Assembly: GCA_030762175.1 (NCBI GenBank)
Contig: CM060833.1
Location: 153,896,501-153,960,500, forward strand
DNA from: Metallyticus violacea
Taxonomy: Eukaryota; Arthropoda; Insecta; Mantodea; Metallyticidae
Direction of reading: 5' to 3'
DNA: 64,000 bases
Numbering within the stretch: position 1 is the first letter of the stretch; each line of letters opens with the position of its first letter. The translations under genes were made by a program, and so were the position numbers. The notes beneath the pieces were generated by a model. The model had not been told where the DNA came from. It saw only the letters and a program-made list of their open reading frames with translations, and ran no database searches. Positions 33,140-45,369 of the stretch are shown here, piece after piece.

Positions 33140-35200
33140 ATGCTTTAGCGGTCGCAATTTTTGTTTTTTCTACGAAATTTGGCATATAACAATTAATTAA
33201 CAAACTATTCGTCAATTTCATTAACCAGTAAATTAACTTACTGGTTAACTTAGGGTTTAACTTAAAGCGGAATTGTTAAAACAAAAAAAACAAAAAAACA
33301 AAACAAAATACAAAATGGCTCTAACGGCCGCAATTTTTCCCTTTTCTCAACGAAACTCGGAAGATTTCTTTAAAATAAATTGATAAATACAGTTTTCGAA
33401 AATCATGAAACTCGGGCCATTAGGAGGGGGGTATGCCTGAAAAATGGGTGGGGGTTAAAAGGCAATTTTAAATCGTTCTAATGGCCGGAATTTTATTTAT
33501 TTGTTTTCTAAAGAAAACTCGTTTTATGCCATTGAAATAAAATAAGAAAAATAGATTCCGAATATCAGAGAAATCGGACTGTTAGAAAGGGGATTTACCT
33601 GAAATCGAAAATTTAAAAATCATTAATTAATATTTGTTTTTTCGCAACGAAACTCCATATATAATATTTAAATATAATAAAAATATAGTTTATGAAAATC
33701 AGGGAAATCGGACTATTAGGAGTGGGGGTTAACCTGAAACCCAAAATTTAAAAATCGCTCTAGCAGCACGAATAATTATTTTTTTCACAAATAAACTTGG
33801 CATATGCCATTTAATTAAAATAAGAAAAATAGTTTCTGAAAATCAATGAAATTGGATTATTAGGAGTGGGGGTTTACCCAAAAATGAGTGGGAGTAAAAG
33901 CTAAATTTAAAATCGCTCTAGCGGCCGCATTTTAGTTTGTTTTAAAGTAAACTCGGTATATGCCGAATATTTTTCTGAAAATCAGAGGGATCGGACTATT
34001 AGGACAGAGGAGGGTAGGCTGAAAACCCAAAATTTAAAAATCGCTCTTGCGGCATTAATATTTTCCCTTCGCAACGAAATTGCGTATATAGCACTAAATT
34101 TAATAAGAAAAATGTTTTATGAAAAGCAGGGAAATCAGGCAATTAGCCAAATACCCAACATTTAAAAATTGCTGTAAAAGAATCAATATTATTTTTTTTC
34201 ACAACTTAGTATATACCATTTAAATCACATAAGAAAAATATTATCTAACCATTAGTGAAATCAAAGAATTAGTAATCGGAGTTTACCTGAAAAACAGTTC
34301 AGTTTAAAGTAAAATTTAAAAATTCTTCTAACGGCCACATTTTAAAATGTTCTAAAGGAAACTGTGTGTATACTATTTAAATAAATAAGAAAAATAGTTT
34401 CTGAAAACCAGTGAAATTAATCTATTGGGGGGGGGGGGAGTTACCTGAAACCAAAATTTTAAAATTTGCTCTAGTAGCATTAATATTTGTTTTTACATGT
34501 GATTTGTGATTTCGAGTACTACCAGGCTCTAGGTCCAGGGTGTATATTATTTAAATAAATAAGAAAAATAGTTTCTGAAAATCAGTGAAATTAATCTATT
34601 GGGGGGGGGGGATTACCTGAAACCATATTTTAAAATTTGCTCTAGTGGCATTAATATTTGTTTTTACATGTGATTGTAATTTCGAGTACTACCAGGCTCT
34701 AGGTTCAGGGATTTGTTTTTACACAACGAAACTCCGTATATAGCATTTAAATAAAATAATAAAAATAGTTTCTGTAAACCATTCGGTTATTGGGAGTGGG
34801 GGGTTTACCTGACAAATGAGTGGAGGTAAAGCGAAATTAAAAAATAGCTCTAAGAGCCGCAGTTTTAATTATTTTAAAAGAAAATGTATGATAAATATTC
34901 TTATTATTGAAATAAAATAATGAAAATATTTACTGAAAATATGTGAAATTGGACTATTAGCAGGGGAGGAGGGTTTATAAAAAATTTCAAACTTGTTCTA
35001 GCGGCATTAATATTCCTTTTTTTGCAACGAAACTCCGCATATAACATTTAAATAAAATAAGAAAAATAGTTTCTGATAATCAGTAAAATTGCATGTTTAG
35101 GACTGGGGGACATGAAACCAAAAGCTTAATAATCGCTCTAGTGGCACCAATATTTGTTTCTTCACAAAAATTGCGTTTAGTTTTCTCTGTGTTTTAAAAT
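33140..35200 (+). repeat. Satellite-like tandem array, about 13 diverged units of 125-210 bp
   Basis: Each unit repeats AACGAAACTC, then TATATAGCATTTAAATAAAATAAGAAAAATAG-type, TTTCTGAAAATCAG, TCGGACTATTAGG, a run of G, TTACCTGAAACC and AAAATTTAAAAATCGCTCTAGCGGC. The last motif recurs near 33144, 33316, 33475, 33752, 33913, 34040, 34167, 34321, 34466, 34636, 34844, 34992 and 35133. One step (34361-34540 / 34541-34710) is a more recent duplication that also carries CGAGTACTACCAGGCTCTAGG. Confidence 0.8.
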
Positions 35201-35365
35201 AAAATGAGAAACTAATTCAGCACATAAACTGCATTCATAACGATACATGTGTTTTATATTTAACAAGGACATCTTGAAAATAGCTAATATGAAATATTAT
35301 TCTAATATGTGTGTGATAATTATATTTGTATGTAAGAGCGCTTCTGATAACCTTCAGAAAATGTT

Positions 35366-35709
35366 TGCGTTACATGATTTTACTACAATAACATTTAAAT
35401 TCAAATTCAAATCCAATGAAAATTTATGAAACTTTCCTTGTTTTTATTTGCTTTGTACATTGCAATTATTTCTGAATAGTAACATGTTTTTGTTTTATTG
35501 AAACATATGAACATCTTCTTAAGTACCTGTAAGTACCTGTACCTGCGTTACATGATTTTACTACAATAACATTTAAATTAAAATTCAAATCCAATGAAAG
35601 TTTATGAAACTTTCCTTGTTTTTATTTGCTTTGTACATTGCAATTTTTTCTGAATGGTAACATGTTTTTGTTTTATTGAAACATATGAACATCTTCTTAA
35701 GTACCTGTA
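35366..35709. repeat. Recent tandem duplication, 178-bp period
   Basis: 35366-35543 and 35544-35709 are almost identical: TGCGTTACATGATTTTACTA through CATATGAACATCTTCTTAAG and TACCTGTA. Confidence 0.93.
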
Positions 35710-35898
35710 ACTCGTAACTTTCTGCTATTTCTCTTTATTTTAGTGGATGTAATGATGATACCAAGGGCTGAGCTCATAAACATGGTTACGTTTAAAAATG
35801 TTTTAAAATACTCACAAAGTATAACTTCGTTTATCAGTGGTCATATATTTCACTTTTAACAGTATATACTATTAATTTTTGTGGTTTAATCTCAACAG

Positions 35899-36041
<143 letters not shown>

Positions 36042-36599
36042 AAACTTTTGTTTCTTTTTCTAATACTTATAGGTTGCGAGAATTCTAATTTTGTTCCCCT
36101 AATACCGTACAGTATTGCCATAACTTATTTCATTTCATGAATTAATAAGGGTTAATTTGGGTTTTATATTAATTTTTATAAATGGTTATTCACTTGGGTG
36201 AGGAATTTGCTTAGTTCACACAGCTCCTGCTTGACGGGCTTTTTAGTTACATCGAGATGAATCATTCCTAATTATATATTTTGGTTGATGTTGCTGACAT
36301 ATATATTTACAAATCTTATAGAGGGAGGTTACCCCCAAATATGTTAACAGAAGTCGGTACCTATGGTCTAATAATAGAAATAACTGCGCTTAGTAGCAGA
36401 GCTCAAAAGTTTACAACGAGCGAATTAAGTATTCGCCCGTCTGGAGTGGCATATTGATAAGAACATGACTCAAGAATGCATATGTTTTATAATACCTACT
36501 ATAAATTAATATTCAGATCCTTTCTGTGTAAATTGGTATTGCTAAATCTTTGTGGAATAATAATTATTTCTAAAGTATAAATGTAAACATATATTTAAA

Positions 36600-36895
36600 A
36601 TCGCTGTAGTACTTTTAGATTATAGAAGAATAAAACTAAATTCTCACCGCCACTCCCCCCCACTCCAAATGCAGACGCTGCAGGCCCGGCTATTATTCTC
36701 CTGCGGAGAGAGATCCCTATTTCGTCATTACTCATTGCAATAATTTGTTAATGCCGCTGCACATTCACAAAGAATGAAAAATGGATAAAACATTTTCATT
36801 TCTATGGTAGCACCGATATTAAACATGTATAGGGATTTCTATGCAACCAAGAAAAACTCTTCGCGGCCCACAGTTTAAAAACCGCTAGAATTCCC
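36600..36895. mobile_element. Possible hAT-type non-autonomous element end
   Basis: At 36861-36893, read on the minus strand, AGCGGTTTTTAAACTGTGGGC followed by CGCGAAG resembles the terminal repeats of hAT elements. A matching left end was not found. Confidence 0.3.
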
Positions 36896-38187
36896 GCTCT
36901 GTATGGCTGAATATTTTAGACGTAAGACTTAACTAACATTTGAATTTAATACATATTTTATTGAGTTATTAAACTTGAAAATTACCAAAAAGAATGCCAA
37001 CTTGCGGATAATTAGAAGATATTCCTATTTTTAATATTAAGAGCACCTCATACACGTGTTGCAGGCAATGCAACACCTGCGAGCTCACTCGGTAATTAAA
37101 ATTCTCTGTACTCCGCATATTGATTGATTTTTGCCCCGTATAAAATTCTCTGGAAGAAACATTGTATCCACATTTTGATTTTCGATTACCCGCTCCTCAG
37201 AGTTTTGCTAGTTTAAGCACACATGGTATATACTCATGTAGGCATGTACCTACTATATACATGGTGCCAGTCATGTGATTTACTTCAGTTGACTAACCTA
37301 GATTACTCACACTGTTTTCCTGCCGATAAGAGCGTAGACTTAACGATTACTCATATATCCTGGTCACTGACTACCATTGAAACACCATACTATGCCAGCA
37401 TATTTCTTCTTATTTCCATGTTTTATTTTTCCTTTAACGCCACTATTATTAAAGTTGATTTAGTTCTGTTATCCTTGGCAGTCCCTGGTATATTAGCTTA
37501 ATTCAGAGGGGCCTATTCGTTCTTAATATTCCGTTGTTATGTTATTTATAATATTGATATTTTTACCTTCAGCCCTATGCACATATTGTTATAAATTGGT
37601 GTTTTGTAGCATAGAGTTGCCAAAATCATTTTGAAGGAAAAGGAACCATCTTGAGTTTTATACAAAAATTTGAAATAAGCAATGTACCTTCCTGGTTTTT
37701 CTCTTGCTTTTTATTTCTATCAGTCTGTACTTTAATTTCAACTTCTTTTACTCTCATTTCACTTTCCAATTCGGCAGACACTTGCATTCTATACCTATAT
37801 TTCTGCTTTTAGAAAAGATTTAGCTTTGAGTATATCAGTATATTTGTATTTCATATATTCCTTTTATGTATAAATTGTATTTTTACCGCTTTTCAACAAG
37901 AATATAATAAAGTACAATTTCTTTATATGTAAACTATAATAGAATGAATAATACATTTAAATACATTTATATGTCTATACACAGGAATATAACTGAGAGC
38001 ACTGCAGATCGCGCGATTCTGGGGGGCCAGGTCCTCGGGGCCCGCAAAACACGTAATGTTTGGAAATAAAAATTGGAACAAAAAGGAATATAAGATGCTT
38101 GTCATAATGGGGAGGGGGGAAGACATGCAAAGCATTAAAATAATAAGGGTTCTCAACTTAAAAGTGAATACGCCGATATATGTCAAC

Positions 38188-38452
38188 TGCCACGAGTTGC
38201 CGAGGTCTTTCAGGTACGGATTTGTGTTCGATTCCCACCAGGACCGTCCTCCCTAACTGAGGTTTTCTCTGGGTTTTCCTAAGTATTCATAGACGGCAAA
38301 TGCCGGGGAGGTGTCCTAAACTTAAGCCTGCAACGCTTCCTTCCTTAAAAAACAAATCCTTTCCCAGTTTATCATTTATCTCATGTATCATCAATATCCA
38401 TCGCCTGAGATGCCTTAGTAGCAAAAACGGGCGTTAAAAACTATTTAAAAAA
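38188..38452 (+). repeat. SINE family B copy
   Basis: Degraded head (GTTGCCGAGGTCTTTCAGG; box B TGTTCGATTCC), full body with GGGGAGGTGTCCTAAACTTA and 3' end GCAAAAACGGGCGTTAAAAACTATTTAAAAAA. It lies just upstream of the hAT wreck. Confidence 0.82.
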
Positions 38453-38949
38453 TCAGTAAACTGAATACTGAAAATAAACACGAACCTGTCTCTGTCGCTG
38501 CACCACGGGCCGCCAACAATGAATGTTTAGGTTACGTTCATGAACGGTGAATGTATTGGTTTATTTTTCCGTTGCTTCGGCATTATTGAAGCAGATGCAG
38601 TGTTGCTTGGCTTGGATATTACATCAAGAATAGTACGGAGGTAGAAATCAAATATATGTTTGATTTTATTCCGCGTCGCTTACAATATTGACTAAAAATA
38701 GCGTAAATCTAGCAAATAAAATTTTGTGTTTAATGTTTTTTTCTTTTCAAAATAAAGTCGTTTATAACTAATTATGAACATTTGAGCATTGCACAAACCG
38801 GAGAAAAAAGAGATGTATTGAAATATCAGTTTCAAAATTAATGAAAATAGATTCTTTCTACATGAATTCAGAAACAATAAATTAAAGTTTTAGTAGTCCA
38901 TACTCTAGTAGGTCAACTGTTTCTTTAAGAACAAATTACAGTAATGCAA

Positions 38950-39963
38950 ATTCAAGCAATGGTACAGTGAAGAATATTGGTGGTGAAGATGAATAGTGAG
39001 TGAATTTTGATAATGGTAAGAAATCTGATATTTCTACTGAAGTTGGGAATGAAGGTAACAGCGAACAGAAAATGCTAGTAGTTCTTTTGATGATACTAGT
39101 AGTACTAGAGAGGAATTTCCTACTGAGCATGTTAATTTTCCAGATATTTTAAATGACGACATGAAGGAGTTTATTATAGGTAATGAGCCTTGCAAACTCC
39201 AAGGCCTCTTTCCCAAAGATCCTAAGCCAAATAATAGATACTTCCCCATTAATTACTGTACAAATTAGCAAAAATCTGGGTTAAAATGACAAGAGAATGG
39301 CTGTGTTATCCTAGAAAAGGAAACTTCGTTTATTGTGAGCCATGCTGGTTATTTGCAAACAGGAGTTTAGCATCTTTTCAATTTGTATGGATAAAGGGCG
39401 TTCGTGATTGGCAGAGCTTATCAATAAATAAATCACGGAATGTTTCATTCCCATGTGGAGGCATGTGTTATTTATTATGTCTGGAAAAGAAACGGTAGAA
39501 AGAAATTAACGTATGGAAACAAAATTTTGATCACATAACCATTATCTAATCTAACTTTACGAGGTCATAGAGGAAAATTAGGGAAAGTACACTGTGGAAA
39601 TAGTTTTAGTTACTGTGGACTTACTCTCTAAGTATGATCCAATATTCAAGCAGCATGTATAGGACCGGAAGTGTCTGAAAAACACCTCAGTCCAAAAATC
39701 CAAAAATAAATTCATTCGGTTATCACAGAAAGTAGAGAGTGAAATCGTGAATGAAATCAAGTTTAAAATTTTTTTTCTATAATTTTGTATGCTACACAGG
39801 ATATGAGCAAAAAAGATTAAGTCAAAATTTTAGATATGCTCATATAGTTAAAGATTCTTTTGGAAAATCTGAATTCCTTTTAGGATTCACAAAGGTGGAA
39901 GACCATACTGCTGTGTCATTGGAGACAGAAATTCTAAATTCAACGGGTGACACAGTGTATCTC

Positions 39964-39995
<32 letters not shown>

Positions 39996-41060
39996 AATAC
40001 GTTCACTGCGCCGCACATAATTTGAATTTAGTTCTAAATGACGCCGTTAGGAATGTATCTGAAAATAATATGTTTTTTTATGTACTTGAAAGACTTTATT
40101 TGTTTTTCAGTCAAAGTACAAAGCGATAGGAAGTGCTATCTCTAACTTCTTATTATTTAATAAGATTTTATCCTACACATTGGCCATCAAGATTGAAAAA
40201 GCTGTAAGACATGGTTTATTTCCATGTTATGATGACACTAACTGCAATAGTGTTGGAATCAAAATACACCAACGATGTAATGAGGCCAGTGTTCTTAAAA
40301 ATCAGTTGGAAAAGTTTGAATTTGTTTTTCAAGTTGCCTGCATTCCAAAATACTTGAAGATGTTAATTTGTATAAAAATCACTGCAATCGAACAACCTAG
40401 CACTGCAAATTTGCAAGGCTACAAGAACAATTACCAGGAAGCATTGTTGTCCAGCATGTCTCTTGCAAAACAACGGGGAGATGACGCCAAATTTGAAAAC
40501 AAGTGATTCCGCTAAACTAAGAGGCATTTTGATGAACTGACTCAAGAAGGACGTCTGTCAGATCCTGAAAAATATTTTCAAAATAAACCTGTTTCACATG
40601 ACATTAGAATCATTGTTGATAAAATCGAAACATCAGGTTCAATTCTATAAAATGTTTAAAATTTACTCACACCACAGTTTCTGTCTAATTAAGGTTTGCA
40701 TGGTAACGCACAACATTTATCAATGCAATATGTTGAAGACTTAATAATGGAAGGTTTCTAATTTCAGTTACAATGCATAAAAAACGAGATAAATGACAAA
40801 ACGTCTGTTCGAGAATTGGTACATCTCTCCTAATCGAAAATTACTCTTTAGCTTCAAGTATACCAGATGTTTATACTGCTTTCATTTCATTTCTCACTTT
40901 ACTGTAACTGTTGGGTCAGTTGAGCGATCCTTTTCAAAATAAAAACATTTTAAGTAGCACCATTTCACAAGCGCGATTAAGTGGACTTGGTATTTTAAGT
41001 AGTGAAAACTTTTGCCTCAAAGAATATTAGACGTTTTTGCCGCTTCCATTGATCTTTAAG
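38950..41060 (+). pseudogene. hAT-superfamily transposase wreck (ZMYM1-like type)
   Basis: Broken plus-strand frames in the right order: LFPKDPKPNNRYFPINYC (39200-39265); TREWLCYPRKGNFVYCEPCW and LFANR (39288-39366), the TTF/MYM-like zinc finger; a gap; YVHCAAHNLNLVLNDAVRN (40003-40060), the hAT core block with conserved HC-AH; a middle part at 40180-40506; and at 40900-41030 pieces of the C-terminal dimerisation domain, with ISQARLSGLGILSSEN. Many stops and a 29-nt poly-A interruption at 39963-39991. No host gene is suggested. Confidence 0.78.
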
Positions 41061-41163
41061 GATTCTAGATATTACAATGTACCCGTATCAGATTTTGGAG
41101 GTGTGCGGTGTAACGTGTATCTAGCATCTAGGAAATAATACATCTTTATTTCCTAATGACCTA

Positions 41164-41214
41164 CACCACCACCACCACCACCATCAATAATAATAATAAT
41201 AATAATAATAATAA
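41164..41214. repeat. (ACC)n-(AAT)n microsatellite
   Basis: About 7 ACC units and 9 AAT units directly before the 41220 inverted repeat. Confidence 0.9.
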
Positions 41215-41219
41215 TTTAA

Positions 41220-41417
41220 AAAGTCTAATTTGGACCCTCTAACAAAAACGATTCATGTTCAAGCATATGGGTTTAGTAGCAAGTCTTCGACTGCAGGAAA
41301 TATCAAATTTGATAGCCTGACTTGATCTCGGAGAAGTTGGAGGCATTAAAATTTGCATGTATTATTACAGGTAGGCAGTACAACAACAACAACAGTAACA
41401 ACAACAACAACAACAAC

Positions 41418-41482
<65 letters not shown>

Positions 41483-41760
41483 ATAAATACATACATACAT
41501 ACATACATACATACATACATACATACATACATACATACATACATACATACATACATACATACATACATACATACATACATACATACACACATACATACAT
41601 ACATACCTGTAATAATAATACATGCAAATTTTAATGCCTCCAACTTCTCCGAGATCAAGTCAGCCTATCAAATTTGATATTTCCTGCAGTCGAAGACTTG
41701 CTACTAAACCCATATGCTTGAACATGAATCGTTTTTGTTAGAGGGTCCAAATTAGACTTT
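41220..41760. repeat. Near-perfect inverted repeat, 154/157-bp arms around microsatellites
   Basis: Arms 41220-41373 and 41604-41760 are reverse complements with one mismatch (GATAGCC/GATAGGC) and one 3-bp (ATT) indel. The 230-bp spacer is (CAA)n, (TAA)n and then about 30 (CATA) units. The low-complexity ORFs here are repeat translations. Just outside the right arm, 41761-41801 read on the minus strand (AGTGGTGTAATGGAGAAAGT, then TTGGGCC) looks like a hAT terminal repeat. Confidence 0.95.
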
Positions 41761-41801
41761 GTAGAGGGGGGCCCAAACTTTCTCCATTACACCACTACCT
41801 G

Positions 41802-43602
41802 TATATAATATTTTGAAATACAATAGTTCATCTTTGGAACTGATTGTATAAGAGATTAAGTGCCTTTTTAAATGTATAGTAAATACCTTTATTTTTATGT
41901 TTAAGGGAAACTCCTGAATAATGTTATTACCTTTTAACACATCCCAATAACAAGATGAAGTAAAATAGGTAGATAATTATGAGGATAAGGATGATGTTGT
42001 GCGGGAGGGTGTAATGAAAAAAAAAATTTAAAAAGTTTATGGTATTCATGCTTTGAATGAATATGAATATTTATTGATATTAAAGCATAGTATTACATGA
42101 TATATGCCTTGGTTCCAATCTTAGCTTTACTCCATGTCATAAACCGTGAAACAATATTGAAAATAACCCATTTACAATATTATAAAAAATACAAATAAAA
42201 GTAATTATTAACTGCATAACATTAACATGCATATCCAGAAGAGACCCTCTCCCCCTTAACCTATTAGCTGAACCCTGTTTTTGGAAACTAGAAGTCACCA
42301 TGAAGTCAGCCTTCACCCAATATTCTTTTCTAACTTTTGTGTCTCTGGATAGTCAGAAGACTGCTTTCTACATCCCTGATCTGTTAGTTGAATAACCAGA
42401 TGACACAAATTTCTCTAACCTCATTCACTTTTCTTTTGTATTTATTCCTTCACTTCTTCCTTATAATATAATTAAGCTCCTGATTACAACCATACTAAGT
42501 AATATAAGTGTTACACTTGTGTTACATACATTCTTTTATGTTACATTTATCCAATTATTATTCATTTATTATCCGTCCATGTTCATTTATTTTTAATTTG
42601 ATACACATACTTTCTTAAAAATCCTGCTTTTGAATTGGTTTCTAGAAAAGCAATTGCAGATATAGCTCAAATTATTCTGTAATTACCGAAAGCTTCTTTT
42701 TTCCCTCTTTCCTGTGAGATTTTCTTTAACACTATCTACTAAGCTTGACCATTTCTCTATTATAATTGTTGCCTCCATTCATTTGTTCCTGGGCAATCAA
42801 ACAAATGTGTAATGCATTTGCTGTATCTCTGCATATTGGGCATACACTCTGTTCTCAATTCATTATGATTCCTGTTAATCTATGCAAACCAGCCATTTCT
42901 ATCCCTTCTTTCTCATTACATACTTCTTTCCTTATGTCTTTTTTAAATTCTCAATCAAAGCTCCCTATACAGAAAGAATGCATGCTATTATTTTAAACTT
43001 TGCAAGAGAAAAAACTTATATTTGGTTTCAATATTACAGTTAATAGAATACAATTGTACTCTGACATAAGTTAGTGAAATATTTCACCTTCTTTAAAAAA
43101 ATACACAAAATTGTTTTATTAATTAATTATAAAATAAATTAATTTAAAATTAAGTACCCTTTATCATATATCAACTTTTTGTGATTCACTTTACAACAAT
43201 ATAGTTATTAGTGTTTATTTAAGAAAGAAAGTTAACTCCCAGTCTTTGAAATAATGGACATTTTCTGCAGTAAGTTTACAGATTTTTAATGCAAGAAATA
43301 TATAACAACAAAATAGAATCCTTGCTTTATCAGCAATCTTAATAATGTGTAAACATAACACTTGATTAAATGTGGTTATTTTCCAGTCCCCATAAACATC
43401 TTAAGTTTCCTCTTGGTTTTATTCACAGAAATCATTCATAAGCAGAGTATGCTGTCCATTGTTTTATTCTCTATTGATATCTTGCCAGTATAAACTTTGA
43501 CTATTGGAAGGCTGATATCACTCCTTGCTTGTGTTACCAAGTGAAAGTATGCTCATGAACTCTATTAATGAACTTTGAAACCATAACTTCCTTCCTTCCT
43601 TC

Positions 43603-43638
<36 letters not shown>

Positions 43639-44780
43639 TTATTTCTTTCTCTCTCTCTTTCTTTCTTTCTCTCTTTATTTATTTCTTTCTTTCTTTTAAA
43701 GAAAAATTAAGCTGATTACTTGACATGTCTAAACACTTCTTACCAGATTTCCTTTCCAGAATCTATATTAACAAAAATTTCACCTTCAACTCTGGCTTTC
43801 TTAAGAAAATTTATTCCCATGTTTATTTTCTGTTGGAATTTATTTATCAGATGATATTATAAAGAACTTAAACTTTTACTGTAATGAACCAACTATAGTT
43901 TTACTATAATATTCTTTTGGTACCAACAATGAACATTAGACCACTTAATAGCAATTAATAACATTCAATAATGCTGTTATGAAAAATGGGATGTATAACG
44001 TAACAAGTTAAGCTACATAAACTCAGCTAAAGTATTTCATGTTTAAATAGAGGTACCCTTTCTACACACTTTCTTATTTTCTTAACCTGTATCTCTTATA
44101 GAGCATATTAAAGATACAATCTTCCTGCTTAGTTTAGGCAAGATAATCGATGTAACACATCCGTGGCAATAAGTAATTTTTGAAAAATTTTGAATATGTA
44201 CCCTTTCTGCATTGTATGCTTTAATTATACTGTGTGTAAATGCATTAGTAACAAAGTTTACTCTGTTGCACTGGAAAAGCTTTATTAATGAAAATTCAGC
44301 GCGACCCCAATGAACCAAGAACCAATTTAGGTGATTTGCCAATAAGTGAGAGCGGCTCTGGTTGTTGCCTGGGAATTGTAAAGTGGCACTTACACAACCA
44401 TACAACAAGTTCCTTAACTATTTTAAAAGAGTTTAATTGAAACTCTATGAAAGGAAATGCTGATACTGGCTTCTATCGTTGACCACACATTTCTAGACCT
44501 CTTCAAAAAACTAACCATCACTCGTTGTAGTTCACGTTTAGTTTAGTAATACTGGCTATTTTGTTTTTAAATTCTTCCAGGGTATTTAGATTTGTCTTGT
44601 ATGCAATAATTTTAATGTACCCTAGTGATTTTAATGTACCCCAGATATAAGTTTCAATGGGCTAGGTCGAGGGGCCGAGGGGGAAACAAATTCTTAATTA
44701 GTAGGTGGGATGGTAATACAACTGTGAATACGAGAAACAAAAAATGTTACAGATTCATGTAGTGCCTAATGCTATTATAA
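41802..44780. other. Non-coding stretch with one pyrimidine tract
   Basis: No protein family or SINE recognised. The ORFs at 42766-42996 and 44082-44408 show no known motif. Confidence 0.45.
43598..43700. repeat. Pyrimidine (CT/TTTC)n low-complexity tract
   Basis: About 100 nt almost purely C and T, including a C run and about 16 CT units. Confidence 0.95.
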
Positions 44781-44799
44781 TGTAATAGAGCAGTGGTTA

Positions 44800-44955
44800 A
44801 TAGCCGGGATTATTTGACTGAATTACCGATAATTCTGCCACCAGATGGTTCTAGTTTCTCTCTAATAATTCCCTCCTCCACATGGCGTGAATATCTGGAG
44901 AGAATAATTGCCATCTTGTGATAGAATTATCATTCACCCACCCGGCTAATCCGGG
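44800..44955. repeat. Foldback (MITE-like) element
   Basis: 44818-44885 and 44886-44955 are imperfect reverse complements (GATAATTCT.CCACCAGATGG pairs with CCATCTTGTGATAGAATTATC; TAGCCGGG pairs with CCCGGCTA). Nearly the whole element folds on itself. Confidence 0.6.
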
Positions 44956-45044
44956 ATTGGATTAAGATTATCGTTAATCTAAATGGGTTAATATGGGCTA
45001 ATATATATTAATTGACTGAATATATATAGTACAATAATATTGAG

Positions 45045-45360
45045 GGTGGCAAAAAACGTGCGGTGAGTATGGGGTAGATGACAAAATTGTGAGCTAAACA
45101 TGAGTTTAATTTAGGAAAACGGCTAGGGAAGTACTTGGTGGCAAAATTTGTGAACTAAACTTAAGCTGAATTAAAGCGAAATGTGGGAAAAGCACTTGGT
45201 GTCAAAACTATGAACTAAGAAAAATGGTGGAGGAAACACTTGGTGGCAAAACTGTGAACTAAGCCTGAAATGAAGTACAAAATACCTACGATGGTGGAAA
45301 TGTGAAGTTCAATAGTGGTGACAAAATTGAAAATGTGTGGTAAGTATGGGGTTGATGGCA
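45045..45360. repeat. Short tandem units, about 60 bp, diverged
   Basis: ACTTGGTGGCAAAACTGTGAACTAA-like motifs recur at about 45088, 45133, 45196 and 45238. GTGCGGTGAGTATGGGGTAGATGAC and GTGTGGTAAGTATGGGGTTGATGGC bracket the block. Confidence 0.65.
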
Positions 45361-45369
45361 AAACTGTAA

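Noticed and set aside
41303..41658. Four overlapping ORFs rich in Ile/His/Tyr or Met-Tyr-Val-Cys repeats
   Set aside because: They are translations of the (TAA)n/(CATA)n spacer of the inverted repeat.
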